DNA from: Telluribacter roseus
Lineage (GTDB): Bacteria > Bacteroidota > Bacteroidia > Cytophagales > Spirosomataceae
DNA length: 64,000 nt
Direction of reading: 5' to 3'
Assembly (NCBI RefSeq): GCF_017355915.2
Contig: NZ_JAFEUV020000017.1
Span: forward strand, 1-64,000
Part shown: piece after piece, positions 8,374 to 16,613 of the stretch
Layout: each line of letters begins with the position of its first letter
Position numbering within the stretch: the first letter of the stretch is position 1
Notes under the pieces: generated by a model
The model's input: the letters and a program-made list of their open reading frames with translations, nothing else
Databases searched by the model: none
Told to the model about the DNA's origin: nothing
Translations under genes and position numbers: made by a program

Positions 8374-9082
8374 GGACGAGCCCTTTCTGGGCAAAATCGT
8401 GAAGGAAAGCCTGGAAAGCCGCGACTTTGAGGTATGTATGGTGGCGGACGGTGGCGAAGTCATGAGCAAGTACCTGACCTTCGGGCCAGACCTGTGCGTG
8501 CTGGATGTGATGCTCCCGCACCGCGACGGCTACGAACTGGCGCAGGAGATCAGGAGCATCAACCCACGGATGCCTATCCTGTTCCTGACGGCCAGGACTC
8601 AGACGGATGATGTATTAAAGGGATTTCAGTCGGGGGGGAATGATTACATTCGGAAGCCATTCAGTATGGAAGAATTGATCGTACGTATCCGAAACCTGTA
8701 CCAGTTGGCCGGCACAAGAGGCGATGTGGCACCACAGCATTCAGCTTCAACAGGTACTTCTCCCCTGAGCGAAAGCATTCGGCTGGGACGGTACCAGTTT
8801 TACCCACACCTATACGAACTACATCTGGGCGGGCAGGTACGGAAGCTTTCGCACCGGGAAACGGAGTTACTGAATATCCTGATCGAAAACCGCAACTTCA
8901 AGGTACAGCGCCGCGACATTCTGATGCGGGTCTGGGGGGATGATTCCTTCTTTAACTCGCGAAATCTGGACGTGTATATTACCCGCCTCCGCGACTACTT
9001 CCGCGAAGATCCCACCGTAGAGATTGTGACCTTGAAAGGTGTAGGGTACCTGTTCAAAGGAGCTGAACAGGTACAGGCGTAG
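8345..9082 (+). CDS. OmpR/PhoB-type response regulator
   Basis: A 245-residue regulator with an N-terminal receiver domain and a C-terminal winged-helix DNA-binding domain (Trans_reg_C). Receiver landmarks are the acidic pair in LLYVEDEP, the phospho-acceptor Asp in LCVLDVMLPHRDG (about residue 54), the conserved Thr in FLTAR and the Lys in IRKPFSMEEL. The C-terminal half carries LSHRETELLNILIENRN and the recognition region ...DVYITRLRDYFREDPTVEI followed by LKGVGYLF. I used the ATG at 8345 because the protein then begins directly at the receiver (MTRIKLLYVEDEP). Translation from this start overlaps the kinase gene by 29 bases, typical of coupled two-component pairs. Confidence 0.94.
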   Translation: MTRIKLLYVEDEPFLGKIVKESLESRDFEVCMVADGGEVMSKYLTFGPDLCVLDVMLPHRDGYELAQEIRSINPRMPILFLTARTQTDDVLKGFQSGGNDYIRKPFSMEELIVRIRNLYQLAGTRGDVAPQHSASTGTSPLSESIRLGRYQFYPHLYELHLGGQVRKLSHRETELLNILIENRNFKVQRRDILMRVWGDDSFFNSRNLDVYITRLRDYFREDPTVEIVTLKGVGYLFKGAEQVQA

Positions 9083-9085
9083 CCA

Positions 9086-9826
9086 CTATACTTCGAACAG
9101 GTAGAAAGGCGGAGTATATCCGGCCTTATTCAGAATGTGCTTGGCTACATTAAATACCTTGGTACCACCTCCGTTGATCTCTCCTTCGAGGGTACCTACG
9201 TGGGCATGACCATGGAAGGCCGCTATTACATTGCGCCGGCGAAGCGGTTCGGCCAGGCGTGAAGAACCCAGAAACGGATAGATTACCTCCGGCTCACCCA
9301 CGATAGTTTCCTTTATGGGAGAGTAATGGAGTACCGCAATCTTCCTGATATTCTCGTGATCAGCATCGAGGCGGGCCAGCGCACGGTCCAGGTGCAGGGC
9401 TTCGTCTACGGCTTCCTGCACAAAGGCTTTCATGGCTCCCTCTCCGAACATGGAGAGCATGTGGTTATCGAATCCGCCGCCAAAACCCTTTACTCCCGCA
9501 AATCCTACTCCTTTTATTACCACAGCTTCGCCATCCAGTACATGTACATTTTCACCCTGTACCACCTGGCGGATCAGCTTATGACGGTTTTTTTCATAGT
9601 CATGGTTGCCCAGTACGGCTACTACCGGTATTTTGCAGTGCTTCAGTTCTTCGGCCAGTACTTCGGCCTCCATTTCGTCACCGGTATCGGTCAGGTCTCC
9701 ACAGAGCAGAAGTACATCGGCCTGCTCGGATACTGCTTTGAAACACTCTGCCCACTTGCCTTTGTCCGTCTCCCGAACATGTATATCTCCAACTGCTGCT
9801 ATTCTTACTTTCGGCGTTTCTTCCAT
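9086..9826 (-). CDS. Calcineurin-like metallophosphoesterase
   Basis: A 246-residue cytosolic metallophosphoesterase of the calcineurin-like superfamily. The dimetal-site motifs are all present: GDIHV near residue 13, LLCGDLTDTGD near 40, VLGNHDYE near 71, a lone HYSP near 168 and FHGHAHVG near 205. There is no signal peptide. The substrate cannot be deduced; relatives act on nucleic acids, nucleotides or phosphoproteins. The gene starts 2 bases after the stop of the upstream nucleotidyltransferase-like gene, so the pair is almost certainly one transcript. It converges with the response-regulator gene, leaving only 3 bases between the two stops. Confidence 0.9.
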   Translation of the reverse strand: MEETPKVRIAAVGDIHVRETDKGKWAECFKAVSEQADVLLLCGDLTDTGDEMEAEVLAEELKHCKIPVVAVLGNHDYEKNRHKLIRQVVQGENVHVLDGEAVVIKGVGFAGVKGFGGGFDNHMLSMFGEGAMKAFVQEAVDEALHLDRALARLDADHENIRKIAVLHYSPIKETIVGEPEVIYPFLGSSRLAEPLRRRNVIAAFHGHAHVGTLEGEINGGGTKVFNVAKHILNKAGYTPPFYLFEV

Positions 9827-9828
9827 AG

Positions 9829-10572
9829 TTAGGTAGTTTTGATGGTGGATACTTTATAATCCCACTCTTTGATATCAACCATGTACTGGGTCTGATCAAT
9901 GACAGGTCCGCGGCATACCTTTTCCAGAGCCGGTGGCAGATCATACTGCTCATGAGCCCGCTCCATCAGCTCGTCAAAAAGCCATTTAGGGATAATATCG
10001 TGGTAATCAGATGGGTACACAAACTGGAACAGCAGCAGCTGAGCCAGCAACAGGTGCCAGTGCGGATCCATCCGGAACAGGACGCGTTTCCAGTCCATGT
10101 TCTTACCGTAGCGGAGTATGATATGATTGACATCGGCTCCATCGTAGCGTTCGCGATTCTGAACGTACATCTTACACCAGATCAGCTCTTCGGGAGGTAG
10201 AAAAAGCACATCCACTCCGGCAAACTGAGCCCTGGAAGCATGTTCATACCAGCTATCATCTACCGTACAGATGTTATTGACGGTATCAAAGATGATGTCA
10301 ATAAAGTACTCTCCATTAAATACCTTAGCCAGCCACCGTACGTCCGTTAGCTGGGTTTCGAAGCCTTTATCAGCAAAATGCTTCAGTATCTTGGGGTACT
10401 CACTTGGCTTACAAAATATATCCAGGTCTTTGGTGTCACGGTAGATGCCCGTGTAGTGAAACATGGCAAAAGCTCCTCCCAGCATATAGCGGGTTCCACA
10501 CTCGTTCAGCATGGTCAGCGCCTCGCGGTAAAAGGCTTGAGATTGTTCTCTCTGCTCTTCGGTTACAATCAT
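9829..10572 (-). CDS. Nucleotidyltransferase-fold protein
   Basis: A 247-residue protein with a minimal nucleotidyltransferase core: GGAFAMFHYTGIYRDTKDLDIF (about residues 32-53) gives the GG helix turn and the DxD metal-binding pair, and the later EYFIDIIFD supplies the third acidic strand. This arrangement is seen in AbiEii/MNT-like and NTP_transf_5-type proteins. The C-terminal part is helical with no motif I recognise. It is the first gene of a two-gene operon with a metallophosphoesterase. No partner antitoxin of the AbiEi or HEPN type is adjacent, so a toxin-antitoxin reading is not supported; RNA or small-molecule nucleotidylation is possible. Confidence 0.72.
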   Translation of the reverse strand: MIVTEEQREQSQAFYREALTMLNECGTRYMLGGAFAMFHYTGIYRDTKDLDIFCKPSEYPKILKHFADKGFETQLTDVRWLAKVFNGEYFIDIIFDTVNNICTVDDSWYEHASRAQFAGVDVLFLPPEELIWCKMYVQNRERYDGADVNHIILRYGKNMDWKRVLFRMDPHWHLLLAQLLLFQFVYPSDYHDIIPKWLFDELMERAHEQYDLPPALEKVCRGPVIDQTQYMVDIKEWDYKVSTIKTT

Positions 10573-10688
10573 ATAGCGGTTGTGTCAACTGTTATTTCAT
10601 CATTATGTATGGTTTGTCCCATCCCGTAGCCACACTTTTCAGGTGCATGCAACTACTAATAAAATAACGTGCCATATGGTTTTCACCA

Positions 10689-12461
10689 CTACCTCTTCCC
10701 CACCACCTCGCTCACCCGGGATACACCATTTTCGTTAAAAGCTTCAATGGCAAAGTAATAAGGTACTCCTACGTTCAGCGCACGCAGCTCCAGTGTATTG
10801 GGCTGGTCAGCCCAAATCTGGTACGTCTGGTACAGTTTGTCCGGCCCTATTCCCCACAGGATGTTGTACCCTACCGCACCCGGTACCCGATCCCAACTGA
10901 TGTCGGCGTTACGTTCGTCCTTCTGACGTACTACTTTGAGCCCGGCCGGGGTAGCCGGTGCCTTGCCGGTGCCCTTGCCAAATACCCTCATGTCGCTGAT
11001 GGCCAGATTAGGCGCCCCCACGTACACGTGCTCATAGCGGATGTACTGGGCCCGCACCGCCTGTGGCAGCTCCACGTAAGCGCAGGGGCGGTCGCGTCGG
11101 GGCTCTCTGGTCAGATCCGAAACCAGATCCCACTTCCTCCCATCTCGTGATGTATAGAGCTTAAACTGCGTGTAGACTTTATCAGGATCATTATCGAAGA
11201 TATCCGACTTGTAGTCGGTGTAGTTGATCTGGATAGCACGTACCTCATGCTCACTCTGCAGGTCCATCGTCAGCGTTTCGCCGGGTTTGTTTTGCCTGGC
11301 TACCCAGAAGGTCCGCGGGTTTTCATCCGTTACCTTATCAGCCCGCATAGTATCCTGCACCGACGAGGCCGTGACCGGCTTGCGGTACGAGAGCAGCATC
11401 CAGCCCGTAAACAGCTCGTTGCGGTCCTGCCACTTCCTGGTGGGGAGGTAGTGGGGCAAATCCCCAAATCGGGTATTGGCGTAGAGCTGATCGTCCTTAT
11501 CAAAACCCGCCGGGAACATGGCAATCCGGCGTTCAAAGTTCCAGTTGACGGCGATCCAGGGCGTGCCGGTATTCCAGTAGTTGCCGTGGTTGTCCTGGAA
11601 GGTATTGCCGTGCCCCGCGCCCTGCACAAAACCGCCCGGCTTGTAGGAGAAGGGGTTGTAGGGGGCGTACTCAAAAGGCCCGAGCGGGTCTTTGCTTACG
11701 TAGGTACCATTGGCGTAGACGTTGTACTCGGTACCCGGCGCGCCGTACTGCAGGTAGTATTTGCCGTTGTGCTTGTTCATCCAGGCCCCTTCCATGAAAG
11801 GCTTGATGGGGTCGGAGTGGTTAGGGCCAAAGCGCTCCCAGCCGTGCTGGTACTGGTCCAGCCAGAACATGGGCTTGTACTCGCCTTTATAGGCGAGGCG
11901 CTTGCTGTGGTCGAGCTCAGCTCCGAAGATGGGATACACGTTGGACGAGCCCCAGTACATAAACCAGCGGTCGGTATCGGGGTCATGAAAAATACCCGGG
12001 TCCCAGGGACCAATATCCTTGGGCAGGCGCGGCATCCAGCGGTTGTAAAACTCCAGCTTGCCCTCCTTAGGCTCTACGGAGTACAGGATGGGCCGCGACT
12101 CAAAGGTAGACTGAAACAGGAACAGCGTATCCCGCACCGACAGGGCCGCCGGCGCGCACATATCTTCAAAAGGCCAGCGGTTGGGTATGATGTACTTCCA
12201 GTTAACCATGTCCTTGGAGTGCCAGTAGCCGCCCGAAATGGTAGCGAAGAGGTAGTACTCACCCTTATGGTTCACAATAACCGGATCAGCGGCAGAGCGG
12301 TAGGAGATACGCTCATTGAGTTGTTCGAAGTTGTACTTGTAGTCAATGTCCATGGGGTTGCAGTAGGTACGCTGCGTAGCCGACTGGCTATGAGCCACGG
12401 TGGCTCCCCCCATACCAATCAGAAAGAGAAGTAAGTACTTTAAGAAGGTAGTACGTAACAT
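10689..12461 (-). CDS. Secreted GH43-like glycoside hydrolase with F5/8C and FN3 domains
   Basis: A 590-residue exported enzyme. A Sec signal peptide (residues 1-26, ...GGATVAHSQ) is followed by a five-bladed propeller domain of glycoside hydrolase family 43 type (about 45-345). Visible candidate catalytic acids are the Asp in SAADPVIVN, the Asp in IGPWDPGIFHDPDT and the Glu in FMEGAWMNKHNGKYY. Next comes an F5/8 type C (discoidin) carbohydrate-binding domain (about 355-490, with VRAIQINYTDY and KLYTSRDGRKWDLV) and a C-terminal fibronectin type III domain (about 497-590). GH43 enzymes act mainly on arabinose- or xylose-containing glycans and some on beta-galactans; the exact specificity is not readable. 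It stands alone, with no SusCD next to it. Confidence 0.87.
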   Translation of the reverse strand: MLRTTFLKYLLLFLIGMGGATVAHSQSATQRTYCNPMDIDYKYNFEQLNERISYRSAADPVIVNHKGEYYLFATISGGYWHSKDMVNWKYIIPNRWPFEDMCAPAALSVRDTLFLFQSTFESRPILYSVEPKEGKLEFYNRWMPRLPKDIGPWDPGIFHDPDTDRWFMYWGSSNVYPIFGAELDHSKRLAYKGEYKPMFWLDQYQHGWERFGPNHSDPIKPFMEGAWMNKHNGKYYLQYGAPGTEYNVYANGTYVSKDPLGPFEYAPYNPFSYKPGGFVQGAGHGNTFQDNHGNYWNTGTPWIAVNWNFERRIAMFPAGFDKDDQLYANTRFGDLPHYLPTRKWQDRNELFTGWMLLSYRKPVTASSVQDTMRADKVTDENPRTFWVARQNKPGETLTMDLQSEHEVRAIQINYTDYKSDIFDNDPDKVYTQFKLYTSRDGRKWDLVSDLTREPRRDRPCAYVELPQAVRAQYIRYEHVYVGAPNLAISDMRVFGKGTGKAPATPAGLKVVRQKDERNADISWDRVPGAVGYNILWGIGPDKLYQTYQIWADQPNTLELRALNVGVPYYFAIEAFNENGVSRVSEVVGKR

Positions 12462-12586
12462 AGTAGTAGTCGTAAGCTTATAGGTACACGGGTTGTGTGC
12501 TACCTAAAGCAACGTCACGGCTACCGCTACTATTGGGTACTGCTTTACAGACTGCTGTTATCGTATTTATACATAAACATAGGAAA

Positions 12587-12616
12587 AGAGCGGACCTGCT
12601 ACTGCAAGTCCGCTCT
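12587..12616 (-). terminator. Intrinsic terminator of the ferritin-like operon
   Basis: A 9-bp perfect stem (12587-12595 with 12608-12616) around a 12-base loop sits 30 bases past the stop of the minus-strand ferritin-like gene. Read on the minus strand the stem is followed by TTTCCT. It separates this operon from the GH43 gene downstream. Confidence 0.65.
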
Positions 12617-12645
12617 AAACACTATCTATTCCAAAACCCCACTCT

Positions 12646-13443
12646 CTACATTACGATGAAAGGCCCGGCAATCGCCAGTACTGCTTCCTTCGTCAATGGC
12701 TCATCAAATGCCTCTGTAACGGCTTCCTTGGATTTACCGGCAATACCCATGATGTTAACACCCGCATGGGTAGTATTATCTTCACCCGCATATATCGGAG
12801 CAGGTGATCCTTCGGCATTCGTGATCCAGGCTTTTATATTAGGATCATTTCTAAGATCGCTTAATTCACGACGCACTACAGCAGCGTGGCGCGCTTCTAC
12901 GGAGTGAATGCGAAGCGCCGTTTCCAGAATCGCATCATCGTTGATCAGGTTTCCAGCCTGTCCTTTATAAGCCCGTACTCCCAGATCTTCAAAAGCATGA
13001 GCAAGGAAGACAAAGTTTTCATAGCTGGCGAATGGATCTATGCCAGCCGCTGAAAAGTTGAAGTTTGGCTTATTTTGGTTAGCTGTCAGACCCAGAGCAC
13101 CTTCCAGTAGCTTTACGTGGGCTACCTCATGCTTTCTGATCTGATCAAACATATCCCGGCGATTAGCAGGAATCAACCCTGATCTATTAAGACCCATGGT
13201 ATAGAATTCTGCCTCCAGGTACTCCAGCGTAAGTGCAAATTTCAGCACTTCCACAGCCATAGCCGACTGAGCTGTTGCTTTATTGAATACAGATGCTACT
13301 GCTATGGGGGCAGCTACAGCCGCTGCTTTAGTACCGAGCTTACCCAGGTTGCTAATAAAGCTACGTCGTGAAGCGTGTTCCAGCCGATCAATAGCTTCAC
13401 CGTCTATTTGCTGGAGATCATCTATAATTTTGAATAAGTTCAT
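12646..13443 (-). CDS. Exported ferritin-like domain protein (copy 2)
   Basis: A 265-residue protein of the Ferritin_2 type. The N-terminus has a twin-Arg segment (HASRRSFISNLGK, about residues 23-35) and a hydrophobic Ala-rich stretch, so Tat export is likely. The mature part is a four-helix bundle with the ferritin-like metal ligands: TLEYLEAEFY, IRKHEVAHVKLLEGAL, AHAFEDLGVRAYKGQ and RIHSVEARHAAVVR, i.e. Glu, ExxH, Glu, ExxH. Members are periplasmic and probably bind iron or another di-metal centre; their physiological role is not established. It lies 30 bases after a paralogue in the same direction, so the two form an operon that ends at the hairpin at 12587-12616. Confidence 0.86.
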   Translation of the reverse strand: MNLFKIIDDLQQIDGEAIDRLEHASRRSFISNLGKLGTKAAAVAAPIAVASVFNKATAQSAMAVEVLKFALTLEYLEAEFYTMGLNRSGLIPANRRDMFDQIRKHEVAHVKLLEGALGLTANQNKPNFNFSAAGIDPFASYENFVFLAHAFEDLGVRAYKGQAGNLINDDAILETALRIHSVEARHAAVVRRELSDLRNDPNIKAWITNAEGSPAPIYAGEDNTTHAGVNIMGIAGKSKEAVTEAFDEPLTKEAVLAIAGPFIVM

Positions 13444-13473
13444 AGTCTTTGTAGGATGTTAATGGGTTGATAA

Positions 13474-14181
13474 TTATTTCGGCAGGTTATTAGCAGTAAT
13501 GCGGGTCTCGATAAATGGCTGAGCATCGGCCAGGATCATGGCTGGCTCCTTGGCCACATCCAACCCATTGGCATCTACTACATCATCTCCAGCAAAATAT
13601 CGTGATCTTGGCTGAAGGAGGTCACGGATCGCTGCCGCGTGACGAGCTTCTACCGATACAATCTTACCCGCTACTAACAGGAACTGAACATCCTGAAGGT
13701 ACTTTCCTGCACCATTGTAAGCCGCAACTCCAGTATCCTCAAGTACACGAGCCGTACCCAATACACTAGCCCGGTCATTAAAATTAATAGAAGAGAAATT
13801 AACTTCGAGGCCCGGAATGGCTGAGGTTCCAAGAGCAGCCTTTAAAAATTCACGGTGTATAATCTCATGATCCCGTATATCCGTCAGCATACGTCTTTCT
13901 TCGGCAGTCATCCCCGAATAAGCCATATCGATCACCTGGGTATAGAAAGCAGCCTCCAGTTGTTCCAGGGCGTAGGCATAGTTAAGGATTCCAATATCTC
14001 CTGATCCCAAATCTACTGTGGCATCAGGCTCCATATCGTGATCCTGACAAGCCCCCAGTATAAAAGCTCCGGTTACTGCTGTCAATCCTGCTGATCGTAA
14101 GAAAAAGCGCCGGCCCACTCTGGAAATGATCTGATTATCCGGGGAGTCGGGATTGTTGAATGGGTTTTTAATTATGCTCAT
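13474..14181 (-). CDS. Exported ferritin-like domain protein (copy 1), possible lipoprotein
   Basis: A 235-residue Ferritin_2-type protein. The N-terminus combines a twin-Arg motif (GRRFFLRSAG, about residues 20-29) with a lipobox-like ILGAC, so the mature protein may be a Tat-exported lipoprotein. Ligand helices are ALEQLEAAFY, IRDHEIIHREFLKAAL, TARVLEDTGVAAYNGA and KIVSVEARHAAAIR, the same Glu/ExxH pattern as the downstream paralogue. I chose the ATG at 14181; a TTG/ATG-like extension upstream would add 16 residues of unconserved character. The two copies share layout but little identity outside the ligand helices, which points to an old duplication. Confidence 0.85.
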   Translation of the reverse strand: MSIIKNPFNNPDSPDNQIISRVGRRFFLRSAGLTAVTGAFILGACQDHDMEPDATVDLGSGDIGILNYAYALEQLEAAFYTQVIDMAYSGMTAEERRMLTDIRDHEIIHREFLKAALGTSAIPGLEVNFSSINFNDRASVLGTARVLEDTGVAAYNGAGKYLQDVQFLLVAGKIVSVEARHAAAIRDLLQPRSRYFAGDDVVDANGLDVAKEPAMILADAQPFIETRITANNLPK

Positions 14182-14516
14182 AGTAGTAAAGGTTTTGTCA
14201 CTCCCGGACCTCGGGAGGTTTCTTAGCAATACTTACGTACCTGCTCCTGATCCGGATCATTAAAAATAGTATTTGACTATATCACCGTCAGGTACTTACA
14301 TACCACTTGTTGCACTTTACACATAACCCTCCCCTATACTTTGATAGTATTGTAGCACTATTCTCACATAATTATTTTTAGCTATTTTTTTAGCTTCTTG
14401 CCAAAGTCACTGTTTCTCAGTGCTGTCTCCCGTGGAGTCGGCTTCATTCCAGTCAGGTACTTCCAAAAAATCACTGTAACTTTGCGCACCATTTTTTGAC
14501 ACAGAACGATTAACGA
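14182..14516. other. Divergent intergenic region between ferritin-like operon and tyrS
   Basis: This AT-rich stretch of 335 bases must carry the promoters of both the minus-strand ferritin-like operon and tyrS. A TAnnTTTG box is visible for tyrS (14477-14484). Near 14370-14395 there is a TTTTTAGCT duplication. I found no gene, no clear T-box-like leader and no strong hairpin. Confidence 0.5.
14477..14484 (+). promoter_or_regulatory. Candidate tyrS -7 box TAACTTTG
   Basis: TAACTTTG agrees with TAnnTTTG and lies 33 bases before the tyrS ATG, giving a plausible leader of about 25 bases. No convincing TTG is found 17-23 bases upstream. Confidence 0.4.
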
Positions 14517-15818
14517 ATGAAACTTAACTTCATAGAGGAATTGCGCTGGCGGGGCATGCTGCATGATATGATGCCCGGTACCGAAGAACAGCTCAATAAA
14601 GAAATGACCGCCGGCTATATCGGCTTTGATCCTACGGCTTCTTCGCTGCACATTGGTAACCTGGCCACAATCATGCTGCTGGTACACTTCCAGCGGGCGG
14701 GTCATAAGCCATTCGCTCTGGTTGGTGGCGCTACGGGTATGATTGGTGACCCCTCATTTAAGGCCGCCGAGCGGCAGTTTCTGAACGAAGAGACCCTGCG
14801 TATCAATCAGGAAGGAATCAAAGGCCAGCTGGAGAAGTTTCTGGACTTTGACTGCGGCGACAACTCCGCCCAGATCGTCAACAACTACGACTGGTTCAAG
14901 GGCATAGGCTTTCTGCAGTTTCTGCGTGAGGCCGGGAAGTTTATCAGTGTCAACTACATGATGTCGAAGGACTCGGTAAAGAAGCGCCTGGATACGGGTA
15001 TCTCTTTTACTGAGTTTTCGTACCAGCTCCTGCAGGGCTATGACTTCTACCACCTCTACAAGCACCACAACATGCGCCTGCAGATGGGTGGCTCCGACCA
15101 GTGGGGTAACATCACAACGGGTACTGAGCTGATCCGCCGGAAAGAGGGCGACGAGGAAGACTTCTACAAAGCCTTTGCCTTGACTACCCCCCTGATCACC
15201 AAAGCCGACGGTACCAAGTTTGGTAAGAGTGAAGGCGGCAACATCTGGCTCGATCCTACCCGTACGACTCCTTACCAGTTCTACCAGTTCTGGATCAACC
15301 AGTCCGACGAGGATTCTCACCGCCTGCTGCGCGTGTTTACGCTGCTGTCGAAGGAGGAGATTGAAGATCTGGAGCGCCAGCACGCCGACGCGCCGCACCT
15401 GCGCATCATGCAGAAGGCCCTGGCTCAGGACGTAACCACCCGCATCCACTCAGCCCGCGACTACGAACTGGCCGTAAAAGCCTCGGAAGTGCTATACGGC
15501 AAAGCCACGCTGGACACCCTGCGTAGCATCGCCGCCGACGAGTTCGAGACTATATTTGAAGGGGTACCCCAGACCGAGATCAGCCGCGAAGACTGGAACT
15601 CCTGCCCAAACATAACGGAGCTACTGGCAACCGCTACGCGCGGAGAGGTATATGCCTCCAAAGGAGAAACCCGCCGCGCCATCCAGCAGAATGCCGTGAG
15701 CATCAATAAGGTAAAGGTGTCGGGCCCCGAGCAGCCCTTGAGCGAGTTCGACCTGCTGCAGGACCGGTTTATTCTGGTATCCAAGGGCAAAAAGAACCAT
15801 CTGGTGAAGGTTAGCTAA
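14517..15818 (+). CDS. tyrS: Tyrosyl-tRNA synthetase
   Basis: TyrRS joins tyrosine to tRNA-Tyr in the cytosol. The 433-residue protein has the class I catalytic core with the HIGH-like motif in FDPTASSLHIGNL (about residues 38-50), the tyrosine-binding YQLLQGYDFYHLY and MGGSDQWGNI segments, and a KMSKS-type loop present as KFGKSEGG (about 234-241). The C-terminal third ends in an S4 RNA-binding domain (about 365-430: TRRAIQQNAVSINKVKV). Length and order are those of bacterial TyrRS type 1. It is a single-gene unit; a REP-like hairpin 14 bases after the stop probably acts as, or replaces, the terminator. Confidence 0.96.
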   Translation: MKLNFIEELRWRGMLHDMMPGTEEQLNKEMTAGYIGFDPTASSLHIGNLATIMLLVHFQRAGHKPFALVGGATGMIGDPSFKAAERQFLNEETLRINQEGIKGQLEKFLDFDCGDNSAQIVNNYDWFKGIGFLQFLREAGKFISVNYMMSKDSVKKRLDTGISFTEFSYQLLQGYDFYHLYKHHNMRLQMGGSDQWGNITTGTELIRRKEGDEEDFYKAFALTTPLITKADGTKFGKSEGGNIWLDPTRTTPYQFYQFWINQSDEDSHRLLRVFTLLSKEEIEDLERQHADAPHLRIMQKALAQDVTTRIHSARDYELAVKASEVLYGKATLDTLRSIAADEFETIFEGVPQTEISREDWNSCPNITELLATATRGEVYASKGETRRAIQQNAVSINKVKVSGPEQPLSEFDLLQDRFILVSKGKKNHLVKVS

Positions 15819-15831
15819 GGCTGCCTGCTCT

Positions 15832-15891
15832 TATATAATTTCCACGCGTGGCACGGCTCTAAACCGTGCCACGGGTACTTCAGGGCCTTCC
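15832..15891. repeat. REP-like palindromic repeat, copy 1
   Basis: A 60-base unit beginning TATATAATTTCCACG, containing a perfect 10-bp stem (15847-15856 with 15864-15873, GTGGCACGG type) and ending GGGTACTTCAGGGCCTTCC. Copy 2 lies 690 bases downstream at 16521-16595 with the same order of blocks. It sits just behind the tyrS stop and resembles the palindromic intergenic repeats common in Bacteroidota genomes. Confidence 0.75.
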
Positions 15892-16019
15892 AACTTATGA
15901 GTAGGTCCCTGCTTGATCAGACCGTATACTAAGATTTCGCTCAGAAAATAGTGTACTAGCAGCCCTTGATTGAGGATACTGTCATAATTTGTCTGCAGTA
16001 ATACCTCATTCAACGTTCT

Positions 16020-16613
16020 ATGCTCCATACACTATTGCCCGCCATTGTATTACTTCTTTCCATTTTTGCCACTACCGCAGCCATTGCACAGGATCAGCCC
16101 AGGAATAACCTCTATCTGGAAGTCGGTGGAAATGGCTTATTCTCCTCTGTTAATTATGAACGACAATTAACTGCCACACCAGGACTGCAGGTGCGGGTAG
16201 GGGTTGGTATTTACATTGAAAGGGGGTTTTACCTGACAGTTCCTGTTGGCATTAATTACCTTTTCCCATTGAGGGACAAGCGGTCTTTTATCGATGCCGG
16301 ATTAGGAGCTACATGGGCATTTGCGGAGGGACGTCTGTTTACGAACAATAAAGCTTTGACGGATGAGCGCATTTTTAACTTTGTCCCAAGCGTAGGTTAC
16401 CGTCGCCATGCTGCTAAAAACCTTATGTGGAAGATAAGCGTAACCCCAATAATCAACGACAGTGCCTTTACCCCGTGGGCTGGAATATCCCTTGGCAAAC
16501 GCTTTTTAGCATCCATCGTTCTATATAATTTCCACCCGTGGCACTGCTTTGAGCTGTGCCACGGGTACTTCCATAAGTACTTCAGGGCTTTCCCTTACCT
16601 GAGTAGGCATTGA
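16020..16613 (+). CDS. Small outer-membrane beta-barrel-like protein with repeat-derived C-terminus
   Basis: A 197-residue protein with a Sec signal peptide (residues 1-24, ...TTAAIAQ) and alternating aromatic/Gly strands typical of a small outer-membrane beta-barrel (NLYLEVGGNGLFSSVNYERQ, GFYLTVPVGINYLFPL, WAGISLGKRF). The last 30 residues or so (from VLYNFHPWHC onward) are encoded by the REP-like repeat at 16521-16595 and beyond, and the end overlaps the convergent metallophosphoesterase gene by 32 bases. SLGKRF near residue 163 looks like the natural last strand of such a barrel. I infer that repeat insertion removed the original stop. The gene may still be functional or may be decaying; its specific function is unknown. 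Confidence 0.65.
   Translation: MLHTLLPAIVLLLSIFATTAAIAQDQPRNNLYLEVGGNGLFSSVNYERQLTATPGLQVRVGVGIYIERGFYLTVPVGINYLFPLRDKRSFIDAGLGATWAFAEGRLFTNNKALTDERIFNFVPSVGYRRHAAKNLMWKISVTPIINDSAFTPWAGISLGKRFLASIVLYNFHPWHCFELCHGYFHKYFRAFPYLSRH
16521..16595. repeat. REP-like palindromic repeat, copy 2, inside two gene ends
   Basis: It shares with copy 1 (15832) the blocks TATATAATTTCCAC, the GTGGCAC...GTGCCACGGGTACTTC stem and TACTTCAGGGC. The stem is 16535-16547 with 16553-16565 with one mismatch and a 5-base loop. It differs by a short internal duplication of the TACTTC block. It encodes the C-terminal tail of the plus-strand barrel protein and, on the other strand, supplies the stop codon of the metallophosphoesterase at 16582. 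Confidence 0.75.

Noticed and set aside
9829-10572. Nucleotidyltransferase-fold gene as an abortive-infection toxin
   Set aside because: No AbiEi-like or HEPN partner lies beside it; its operon partner is a phosphoesterase.
11247-12434. 395-codon plus-strand frame opposite the GH43 gene
   Set aside because: It is antisense to a clearly real enzyme gene and its sequence has no protein-like pattern; long antisense frames are common in DNA of this GC content.
14230-14516. T-box-like leader for tyrS
   Set aside because: No specifier hairpin or T-box consensus was seen, and T-boxes are not expected in Bacteroidota.
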